In this document: positions 51,001 through 60,915 of the stretch, one piece after another
Layout of the letters: each line of letters begins with the position of its first letter
Position numbering within the stretch: position 1 is the stretch's first letter
Source: Toxotes chatareus
Lineage: Eukaryota > Chordata > Actinopteri > Toxotidae
Direction: 5' to 3'
Assembly (NCBI GenBank): GCA_016801885.1
Contig: CM028895.1
Span: forward strand, 14,154,001-14,218,000
DNA length: 64,000 nt
Program-made: the position numbers and the translations under genes
Notes under the pieces: model-generated
Told to the model about the DNA's origin: nothing
Database searches by the model: none
What the model saw: only the letters and a program-made list of their open reading frames with translations

Positions 51001-54000
51001 TTTCTTTTGTGTGTGTGTGTATTTAATTATAATTCCATGTTAATCACATTCATGGGAAGACAAATTAAACTACTGAGATAAAAATACCAACAACCTAACG
51101 ATACATGTCTTCCCTTGATTTGGTTCCTGCTAAATGTTTAATAGTTTTTATTAACAGTACATAATATTCAGTACCATTAATCTAAGTATATAAATTGGAC
51201 AACTGATGAACAGAACAGTTGCTGCTCCTGTCTACTATCTCTTTTAGTTTTTTTATCAGTGCTTTAGAAGGACCAAAGTGTCTTAAACGTCTCCACTCCA
51301 CCACACATGAGATTAAATCCTCTGTGATGTACCGGGGGAGGCAATACCCTGCTGAGTCTTAAAAGTGATTTGAAACTCGTTCTGAAATAAGTTAGGGGAC
51401 CAGAAAGTATATCGCACAGCCCCATCTGGAGGAACATTGTCTCTTTTAATACTTGTCAACTTTAATTTCCAGAACTGCTATATGATATTTTTCATTCATG
51501 TCGTTTATAATTAAAAAAATCAACCCTCATTTACAGCATGGAGTCATCAGCCAGGTCTCCCCTGACTCTGCTAAGCGTCCTCGGAGGCGCTGGTCTCATC
51601 GTATGGGATCTCTGGAGCTGATGGTTAAATCCATGCTGGACTTGAGGCAGCTGGAGACCTTTGCTCACAAGAAAAACCCCAACTGCCCCCCTCATGACAG
51701 AGAGAGACAGAGCACATCCAGCCTCCAGGAGCCTGTGGTATGTATAGATGTACAGGGACGTCTCAATGAGAGACAGAGGGAGCTGTCCACATGGATCTAT
51801 GCACTGCTACACTAAGTCACCTATGCTCATTTTTTGCAGCAGCATTTGGAGGAGAGAGCCAAGAGGCATCGGCCCTGGTCACACACTGACTGGCTGTCCT
51901 CACACCCATCCAAGGGCATCAAGGGGACTGATGGAGCTGTGCCTTACTCCGAGGAGAAAGAGGACGACACAAGTCTACGGGGCAGGTAAATCCCTGCCTG
52001 CTGAACAGGCTTTCATCATCACAGTGGCTGCGGAAGAGAACAAAAGTGCCTTTCAGTTCTTGGTTTAATGTTTCCCTCTCCACCCCTTCCCTCATTGTGT
52101 TCCACCTCTCTGTGTTTTCATACGTCAGTGATTACACTGTGAAGGAGCAGCGCTGCAGAATGCAAGGACGAGGGATCCGCAGTGAGAGCCAGGACAGCCG
52201 CAGCCCGGACAGTGCTTGCTCCCTGGGCTACGACAGCAGGGAGTCCAGCCCGGATTATGTCCTCCATGGTGAGGGCAACAACAAAATGGACAAGAATGAC
52301 AGTTTAGGCAATGTATAGCTGATATGTATTTAATTAAATGATTTACCTTTGCTAAAATAAAAACACAACGGCACAAAAAATGAGGGTTGGTATTTAAAGC
52401 CACTTCTTCTTGCATACAATGAGAAAATTTTGACTTTAGCATCCCCTGGTGGCAGCATCAGAAAAAACACTGTGGCTGACAACAGTACATCCAGCTTCCC
52501 CTACCTACATTGCACAAATTTCACCAGGATCATAACATTTTTATTTCTACAAACAATGTCTAATGCCTCAAAATAATTTAAAGTATTTTTTTTACATTTA
52601 TTAATTAAAGATGTCTAAATAATACAGCATTTCAACACATAGCGGCTTTCAGTGATGGATTTTCTTGCTACAGCCTCAAGGCAGAGCAATAGCAGCATAA
52701 GCTTTGGATAAAAACACTAAAGAATTTTAAACAGATATCTAAGTCACATTTGTTTGCTGCATTTCGGTCCTTTTATCTGTCTCTGTTTCTGTTTCAACTG
52801 ATAAATGTCTTCTTAAAGTGTGTCAAGTGCAGGATTTAAAATGAAAGGATACAATGTACATGAAAGCCATATCTCTTCAACATACAGTGAAGCTGATACC
52901 CGCTGAGAGGGATTTGAGCACACAGAGGCTTGGATTTTTTTCTGTTTCAGACCTGATAGAAATATGTCAGATAATACTACCACATAAGCCTCGGTGCTCT
53001 GACTGGTTATTTGTTCAGGATTATGTAGTACTTACCTGTTCTATGTGCTAGATGTATCAAGGTCAAGAGGTGTTGGAAGGGTTTTTTTTCTGTCAGCTGT
53101 ACTTTTTCTTTCTTTTGCTTTCAGATTCTGCAGATGTGGAGTCCCTGAGCCAGGACAGCTCTGATGAGGAGAATGAAGAGAGGGAGGACGAGGAGCACAA
53201 GGCAGAGGTGACAAGTATGGACGAGGCTCTGAGGACAGTGACTGATACCACTGACCGCAGTCAAGAAGATTTCCTCAGGCAGAACTTTGAGATGCTGGCA
53301 GAGAGCTGCAGCACAGGTAAGACAGGGCAAACACACACTTTTAAATACAGACACACACACACACACAGTATTGATTAGTCTGGTGGTTTCTCTTGTACTT
53401 TCAGTTTCTCTGTGTCTCTGGGTGTTTTTCTTCTCACTTTGCCATTGTCTCCATTTTCCTTTTTGTTTTTTCTTTCTAATGCCTGATGTCTGTCCACAGC
53501 TGAACAGAGCAGCATCCCAAGGCTCAGTATGTCTTCACGCTTCCTGGCCAGAGGACATAATAACAGGTACTGCCGACCGCTTCAGACCAGTGTGGACTCA
53601 GAGCTATAATTGCAAACCCATGTGGACTCACGCACACTGCTCCGCTAAACCATCTGTGTACCTTCTCCATCCAGCCAAGCTGTCAGACTAAAATGGCATT
53701 GTTAAGTCTCTTAACAATTTTGTGTGTAAGAATATTGTTTGTTTTATCCCTGGATGCCCTGGAAGTTTTCACCTTTATGTTTATAAACACTGTGAAAGAA
53801 CACAGGGTTGATAGAGTGTATTCACAGCTAGACATTAAACTATAAAATGTTGTATGTTAAGGAATTATTCAGTATTTTCTGGAAATTTGCTTATTTATGT
53901 TCCTGCTGAGAGTCAGATGAGAAAATCGATACCACTCTTATGCTGTGCAGTGCGGTCAATGTGAAGCTACAGCCAGCAGCCAGCTTGCTTAGTTTGGCTT

Positions 54001-57000
54001 AAAGACTGGAAACATGGACAAACAGCTAGCCTGGCTCTGTTCGAACATAACAAAATCCGCCTAATAGCACTAGCTTACTAATGAAGTCTCCGGGTGGTTG
54101 CCTGGCAACTGCTCCTGGCCGAGAAATAGTCCAATACATAAACACCAGTAAAGGAGCCAGCTATCGTTTTTACACTTAGGTTTTTGGGCTTGTAAAACAA
54201 ACAAGTTGTAATGTGTTAACTAGTGAGCTTTAGAGATGCTGGTATGAAGATTTTGTTAACAGAGCCAGGCTAGCTGTTTCTGCTTGTTTCCAGTTTAAGT
54301 GCTAAATATCCCGTCGCTGACTCCAGCAGTCCAACTGTTCCTTTAATTTGACAGATTTATTTTCAGACTATACATTAAAGTACCGCTGTTACATCTATAC
54401 AGTAAATATGTAAATGGCTACAACCAGCCGCCATCTAGCTGAAGCACAAAGATGGGTAACAGCACAGCTCTGCCCAAAGTTTAACATTATATTTTATTTG
54501 TTTTGTATGTAAAACAACTTGTAAAAACATGCTGTGGTTCATGGAGGTTAAAGTGCTGGACTGTTTCCTGGTCAAGCACAGTAGGTAGCCAGGCCAGCTA
54601 TTTCCTGTTTCCAGTGTTTGTACTGAGGCTGACCGGCAGCTGGATGTAGCTTCATATATAGCATACAGACGTGAGACATCCATCTTCTTTTCCAATTCTC
54701 TGAAAGAAAGCAAATTAGTGGGTTTATCAGACTGTTAATAATCCTTTACCGTACTTTAGGGGATTGTGTGTTTTACTCATCTACTTCAACATTGTAATGA
54801 CTTCTCTGTTGGTAGGGGGTTGCCTATGTTTGCCAAAGTTCATGGAAAAGAACAAGGCAGCCACTCGCCTAAGCCCCCAGTGTCAAAAGTACGGCCCTTG
54901 ATGGAAGATGACCAGAGCAGAAACATGGAAGACAAGACCCCTGTGTCCCCTGGCAGGACTGAAGGGCCAAAGTAAGAAGGAGACTAGGAGCTGCAAGGCG
55001 TTTATTTTTAGACAAGAGCTGCTTTGGCGGGCTTGGATTAATGAATCATAAATGCAAAAGTTCAAAAAGCACAAAAGGTTCTCTGCTTGTATAAATAAAT
55101 GATTATAAAACATTATTAAATCCACAGAGCAAGAACACAAGTGACATTTCTAAGGTTAGAGAAGGTTATAATGTTTACAAAACTGCCAGCCTGTTCTTTT
55201 TTTTTTCACAATCACGTTGTTTACTTACTGTAAACAATAGCAGGGTGAACTCTCATCTAAATCAATTATGCACAAGCAAATATGAGAAATGACTAAAGAA
55301 GAAATGGGAGGCATGAATCAACACCACTGATATTTAGTTTGGCTTGTTTTTGCCATTTTGTGACGACTGATCAATGAGTGTGAAGTGATCCTTAACCTGA
55401 GGTGTTGCATCTCAGCAGGGCAGATGCTCCAGAGAGGGACTGTACTCCTACCCTTAGACCCCTAAAGAAGACTTCAGGGTCCCACTTGTGGAGGATGTCC
55501 AACCCTCCATCCAAAGCGCCGCTGCTGTGGGACAGAACCACTTGTTTAAAGAAATCACACTCTGCCCAGAACCTGGCCCCAGACAGTACGTCTCGTGATC
55601 ATTAGCTACATTAGATCAGAGCATTAGGATCTACTGTGAAATATGCAAAATGTGTTAATCTGACTTCAGCCGATTACCCAGAATTGGCAATATTTCATTC
55701 TTATGTTGTAATTCTAAAAGTCATCCGGTTAATGTGCTTCTGTTTTCTCAAAACAAGTAACTTTAATCTCCTCTTCTTTATCCTTTCTCCAGTTCATTGC
55801 TCCTCTGTTCCATCTAGTGACCCAAAGGAGTTATGCAAGAGACCTCAGGAGCTTTTCCTGGATCATGACACTCCAATGCCATCCTTCCACTTTTCTTCAC
55901 CCTCCTCTGACTCACCACTGTCTCCCCAGTCCCCCTTGCCTTGGGATAGCCCCAAACACAGGCCCCACCACACCTACATGAACCCCACGGCCAGCTCCAT
56001 GGCCAAAAGCAGCCGGTCCTCCTCTCTGGCGGAAGGCATCCAGATTGGAACTCCACCTTGCTCCCCCTCCCTTTTCAAGGGAAGGAGGCTATCTGGGGAG
56101 CTGGAGTTCGAACCCCCACTGCTCACCTCATCTCCGGTCACTGTTTTCCCCTCCTTAGTCTCATCATCCTCGCCCGTTTTGTCGTACCCTCTATCAAACA
56201 TTCCTTCTCCTGCTCCTCCCCATCCTACAGCTACAGTTTCACCCACTCCTTTTACCCAGAACATTCCACCCTCTCGCATCCCGCTCCCAAAGCAGCCTCT
56301 CAGTCCTCGACGGAGCCTCTGTTTGGAGGTAAAACCGAGCTCAAGTTGGTCTGGAGGCCTGGCGAGGGCTTCTACACCTACAACAGACTCTGGATGTGAT
56401 GTTCCAGGAAACAAACAAGGTTTGACAGCCGGCCTTACACTGTAAATGTATTATACACACACACACTTAAGAAACTAAATCCCTCATTACATATGTGCTG
56501 CTTTGTGTTTATCTTGTTTTTTTTAGCACTGGGTAGACATCTGTCTTTAAGTCTGGATCTTTCTTTGCCAAGTTCACTGCCAGTGAAGCAGAGGAGATGC
56601 TCCGTTTCTGAGAGGTACACTGTTATATCACTTTCACTAAACCCTTAACTACATGTTTTGGCAAGTTTTAATAGTTACAAGCAGCTATAAAGGTTTCTCA
56701 GGAACAGCTGAACTGAAATTACCTCTAAAAATGGTTAGCTAAGTATCATTTAACTGCTTTATACATGAGAGTGTTGTAGAATTAAGCAAATTTAATACAT
56801 TTTGCTTGATGTTTCCATTCTACTCTTTTGATTTAACATGTCAGAATTAGCTTAGTACAGTAAATGACTCTCATTTCTGACATTCTTTCCCAGTACCAAG
56901 GAGCCAGGACAGGTGGCTGTAGCTAAAGAGTGCCCTCTGGTGCCCGAAGAGGCCCGCACATTGAGTGCTGACCCCCAGCCAGGTCTGACCCCCCAGAACT

Positions 57001-59395
57001 CTATTGCTAACCTGTCCGTCTCAAACGCTCCTCCTCTTCATCACTGCATCTCTTCACACTGCTCATCTTCTGTCCTCCGGCCTGTCTGTCACTCTGCCTG
57101 TATGTCCCTCTGTCTGTCTCTGTGTGCTCCTGCTGTCAGTACCATGATTACAAGGGGAAGTCCACTCTTTGATCTCCATGTGGCTTTAAAAGTTAAAATA
57201 TAACATATTTTGTTTTAAGACAATAAAACATGAATGAGCAAGCATTGTGGAAACACATTCATGCTTCCTAAGGATAGACTCTTTCCATTTTGCACTCTGC
57301 AAGTCACCAATGTAGTTTTCTTCCTACAGAATATTGTATCTCATAATCTAATAGAAAGAATGCAGAGGAATATTCACACAATAATGCCCCCCTTTTGATA
57401 ATATTACATTAATGACCTCTTATTTAACATTATGCTATGATATATAGAGCCTCAGTTAACTGAATGTTTTCCTCACAATGCTCCGTCAGTAAATAAAGGT
57501 ATCTAATGGAGTTAAAATGGCGAGGTGAATCTTAAAATAGCTTCTTCATCCTGTTCTTCATGCTTCTCTGCCTGCTGTTTTGTGAACGATAACGGCCTCG
57601 CAAAGGCAACAGATTTAATTTCAGTTTGAAAAAACACAATAACCAAAAATGCCATTAAGTGGTACTCGGTTTGTACCTACAACTGAGTTTTGCTGGAGGA
57701 TATAAACTGTGAAATTGTTTTTTTTTTTTTTTTGTTTGTTTGTTTGTTTGTTTGGGTTTTTTTTTTTCATTTTCACAGCACACACTGCTACTGCTCCCTG
57801 GCTTTGTACAGCAGCCTCCTTGTGTGTTTTTTCGATGTGTTTCTTTTCTGCTACCAAGTTTTTTTTTCTTTTCTTTTAATGCTCTTTAACCCTTTTTGCT
57901 CAACATGTATACTGTGCACCCATTTCACTTGATAACAGTGTGTGTTTGTGTGTTTGTGCACACTCTGATTTGCCACATGCAGTGCTATACTTGAAAGAGT
58001 CATTGTCTCTCTCTCTCGCTCTCTCTGCAGATCACTCTATCACCTTGGAAACTTGTAGGCAGGCTGTTGCTGAGCTTCACAACAGTCTGAGGAAAACCAT
58101 CATGATCTACACTACGGTCAGTGTGTGTATGTGTGTGTGTGTGTGTGTGTGTGTAAAGAAGATGGGGGTTAAGAGAGCATGAAGGGAAAATATACCCAGG
58201 AGGAAGACAGGGAAGAGAGATGGTGGCGATAAATGGAGAATAAATAGAGATAATGTGTCACATATTACACACCTGTGATGCTGCCACCCTCATGTTCTTT
58301 TTATTATTATAAATTACCTGTATTTATCATTTTGATTCCCTCATATTCCTATAATGCACTGTTTTATAATTTTACTGCTGTGGATGCCAATCCATTCTAA
58401 TTAGCTCACCGTTTCATACACATTTTTACACAGCTGGAGGCCTGAAAAGATTAGCTCATGAATCAATAATTAACAACATGATAAACATTTGCTTCCTCTC
58501 AAACATAATAATTTGCTGCTTTTTCTGTGTTGTGTATGATGGTAAACTAAATACTCTTTGGTTATTTACTCTTCGTAGGACAAAATAAGCAACTTGAAGA
58601 TGATGTATTTGGTTTGGTGATGGACATGCTTACTACTGCAACTGACAGACATTTTCATAATTAATTTATCTGTTGATTATTTCCTTGCCTTCAAATGTTT
58701 CATTTTGTCCAACCAGCAACACAAACATATTGAAATTACAGCGATATAAGACAGAGAAACTGGAATCAGAAAATATTTGTAATTTTTTTGCTTGAAAAAT
58801 GACCTAAACAATTATCAGGATAGTTTGATTTCATTCTCTTGATCAGTTAATCAAATCATTGACTCAGCTTTAGACACATTTCTGTTTTGGGACAAAAAGA
58901 TGATCTGATAAATCTAAAAACGAACTAAAGAAAGATCAACTGATGATAAAAGCAGTTGTCAGTTGTAACTCTACCCAAGTGTTTTCTTTACATTCTATTA
59001 TTTCATAAACCTGCTTCAGTGGATCACGTGGAGTTCTATCTATCATCTGATAAACAGATGAAAAAGTCAAACACACTGATAAACAGCTTACCTGTCTCAC
59101 TCACTGATTGTTTGAATTGTTTATAGAAGTGTTTGTACGGCTTCATTTAATCCAGATTCTCCAGTGCGGCCAACAGTCCGGCGAAGATCAACAGCAGATG
59201 AGGAGAATCCTGTCCGAGGCCCTGTTCACGGTTAAGACTGAGCTAGACTCTCTGCCTTACCCCGCCTCACAGTGTGAAGGGCCCCACGGGGCTCAGGGGG
59301 TCAAAGGTGAGGGAGACAAGGCCCTTGCTCTTCTGGAGCAGTACGCCGAGCTGCTGCTGAAGTCTGTGGAGAGGAAACTAGATACCAAGACCTGA
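39023..59395 (+). CDS. mapkbp1: MAPKBP1, JNK-binding WD40 scaffold protein
   Basis: Cytoplasmic/centrosomal WD40 scaffold linked to JNK and NOD2 signalling (known). Coding exons: 39023-39121, 40333-40424, 42235-42297, 42424-42481, 43629-43799, 43894-44031, 44665-44847, 45503-45663, 45905-46094, 46547-46690, 46809-46996, 47106-47197, 47311-47436, 47788-47858, 48933-49054, 49177-49252, 49353-49464, 49646-49709, 50044-50154, 50312-50469, 50691-50728, 51537-51737, 51840-51985, 52129-52268, 53125-53316, 53500-53566, 54816-54971, 55419-55585, 55793-56419, 56527-56614, 56894-56982 (or 57099), 58031-58116, 59156-59395. Phases agree; 1551 or 1590 residues, human about 1514. The start MPGDGFTIKSRIRNLLRSPS parallels human MAVEGSTITSRIKNLLRSPS. 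The paralogue WDR62 is less likely, since the neighbour is mga as in human. Confidence 0.93.
40333..50154 (+). other. mapkbp1: WD40 propeller region of mapkbp1
   Basis: Residues about 34-753, spread over 18 exons. Typical blade phrases include TALSFSPDGKYLVTGE, VRVWDVAE, YNDHSLYVWDVR, SADNTIRLW, ASRDRLIHVLDAE, SCGADKSIYFRT and SCSDKNISIFDF. The human protein has the same order, consistent with a double beta-propeller. Introns are mostly short; the largest (about 1.1-1.8 kb) lack recognised genes. Confidence 0.88.
50312..57099 (+). other. mapkbp1: Disordered, Ser/Pro-rich middle of mapkbp1
   Basis: Low-complexity acidic and Ser/Pro segments with conserved islands: SMLDLRQLETFA (human SMLDLRQLETLA), FLRQNFEMLAES (human FLKQHFETLASG), LKKSHSAQNLAP, HHTYMNPTASSMAKSSRSSS (human HSYQNPTTSSMAKISRSIS). 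These islands fix the exon frames. The last exon here has an uncertain 3' end: a weak donor at 56983 (GTCTGA) or a strong one at 57100 (GTATGT). Confidence 0.75.
53870..54660. mobile_element. Composite teleost repeat with long inverted arms in a mapkbp1 intron
   Basis: The left part carries phrases I associate with an abundant percomorph repeat (ctgagagtcagatgagaaaa, acaaaatccgcctaatagca). Arm ggaaacatggacaaacagct at 54008, continuing through agcctggctctgtt to 54041, is inverted at 54258-54292 (aacagagccaggctagctgt...). A third, diverged arm is near 54589-54615. No coding frame survives. Confidence 0.55.
57718..57768. repeat. Poly(T)/(GTTT)n tract
   Basis: About 16 T, then five to six GTTT units, then another T run, inside the intron before the last two mapkbp1 exons. 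The complement is a poly(A)-like tail pattern, but no retroelement body was recognised next to it. Confidence 0.8.
58121..58154. repeat. (GT)n microsatellite at a splice donor
   Basis: GT units begin four bases after the mapkbp1 donor GTCA at 58117 and run to 58154, so the 5' splice site is embedded in a GU-rich, potentially length-variable tract. Confidence 0.9.
58620..58876. mobile_element. Teleost dispersed repeat relic in a mapkbp1 intron
   Basis: Phrases cttcaaatgtttcattttgt, ccaaccagcaacacaaacat, atataagacagagaaactgg and tttttttgcttgaaaaatga match a very common percomorph interspersed repeat as I remember it (the taatcgattaatcg-flanked family). Non-coding and diverged. Confidence 0.6.
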
Positions 59396-60419
59396 GGAGG
59401 TAGACTGGTGTTTTCCATGCACATGTGCTAGTAGGAGCCAGACACACTGACACATGCACACTCAGTAGCACTGTGAATTGCACACTCATTATTTGCACAG
59501 AGATCTTTTGGAACTTTATTTACTGAACTTTATTGACTGAAAGCAAATGAGATGCCATTATATTTGGAGAGACTAGAGAACAATGGATGTTGGGTATTAT
59601 GCACTGAATTAAGAATGAGTAAAAATGGTTGCCTTATTTTTCATGATGCCATAGTTTGTCTTTGTTTGTTTTCCACTTTTTTAAATCGTAATGAATTTCT
59701 AAATATTATGAGGGGACACACAAGAGGGACAGTGACAACGAAGTTGTATGGAGAGCGCAGGTAGTCAAAAACTAGTGAGATGACATAGTTGACTAAACAC
59801 TGTATTTGGGTTACGAAGTTCATCCTGGGGTATTGTGCACTTTTTAAGCGGTTGCGTTATAGATGTTTGATGTTTGGTAAAAGTTATGAAATGTTAAAGC
59901 CCCAGTGGCATCCCACAGAGACTAATTTTCAGTCTGATAGTATCGGTAGTCTCGACATCGGTTTTCCAGACCAAAGTGCTGACTTCAAGACAAGATAGGG
60001 CATCCCCGAGCCCCGCTGCTTGGGGGACAGAAATGGTCCTGTTAACATATTAAAAAGAGAGGGTCATGATGGAGAGAGCATGTTTAGGTAGGAGGTTATC
60101 GGAAGTGAAGTTAAGGTGGAAGGATATCAATGGTGATACTGAGGTGTGAGGTTAGAGGTAAGTTTCAGATAAGTAAGCCATTTAATTCATATATTTCTGC
60201 CTAGAGTGTCTCCCTCATTGCAAAAGTAGCTGTAACTTGTGCAGTTATTGTTGCTTCATGTGTATCGGACAATAATTCATTTTTGTTAGTTGCTTCTGTA
60301 CATTTATGCAAGTTTCCGTAGTGCTGGTTTGAATGCTCTACTGCGATTTTTAGATTCCTCTGAAAGAGATTTTCCTTCTTTGTTACTGTCATACACTGTC
60401 TTTTAAGGTCTCATACAAA

Positions 60420-60425
60420 AATAAA
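60420..60425 (+). terminator. mapkbp1 polyadenylation signal AATAAA
   Basis: Canonical hexamer about 1.03 kb after the mapkbp1 stop. It lies 24 bases before the opposing signal of lgals3. Confidence 0.65.
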
Positions 60426-60449
60426 CAGCAGAGACTTTGGTTTGAATCA

Positions 60450-60455
60450 TTTATT
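60450..60455 (-). terminator. lgals3 polyadenylation signal AATAAA (minus strand)
   Basis: TTTATT on the plus strand, about 460 bases after the galectin stop codon. Expected cleavage would fall at about 60.43 kb, inside or at the edge of the mapkbp1 3' UTR. Confidence 0.6.
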
Positions 60456-60915
60456 TCTGACTGACAATTTTATCCAAGAGTCATTACAATTAACAGAACC
60501 CCACAACTGAGCCATAATAGACTTTCAGTGTTTTCAGACAATATTGATACATGCATTTTTCTCTATTAGTTGCAATTTAATATCAGAAAGATTGTACACA
60601 ATAAATAGTAGTAGTATCTTTATAGTTAAAAGCTTTACGTATATTAAGTGGTTAGCTATATAGCAACTTACTGCAGCAAATTATAGAATGAGCTCAGCTC
60701 ATGTGATTATTAATATCACATAACATACTAACACACTTATGTGAAACTGGGAAGGCTTTAGTGCCTTTGTAATATAGTGTATTTGATAGCCTATGTGTAT
60801 GTATGTGGGGAAATTTCTTTGTGTCCTTGTATGCATTTCTGCTGCATTTAGAACACACTTATATACATGTGTCTGTCCTTGATGTATTGTACTATATGAG
60901 TTAACAGTGTGTTTC

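Larger units (their letters stand above)
58031..59395 (+). other. mapkbp1: C-terminal helical (dimerisation-type) exons of mapkbp1
   Basis: Two exons encode ITLETCRQAVAELHNSLRKT and, after about 1 kb of intron, MRRILSEALFTVKTELDSLP and ALLEQYAELLLKSVERKLD before TGA at 59393-59395. Human MAPKBP1 ends similarly (ALLEQYSELLLRAVERRME). The amphipathic leucine spacing suits the oligomerisation helix known in this family. Confidence 0.88.

Noticed and set aside
57718..57768. Poly(T)/(GTTT) run considered as the tail of a minus-strand retroelement
   Set aside because: No SINE or LINE body was recognised beside it; treated as a simple repeat.
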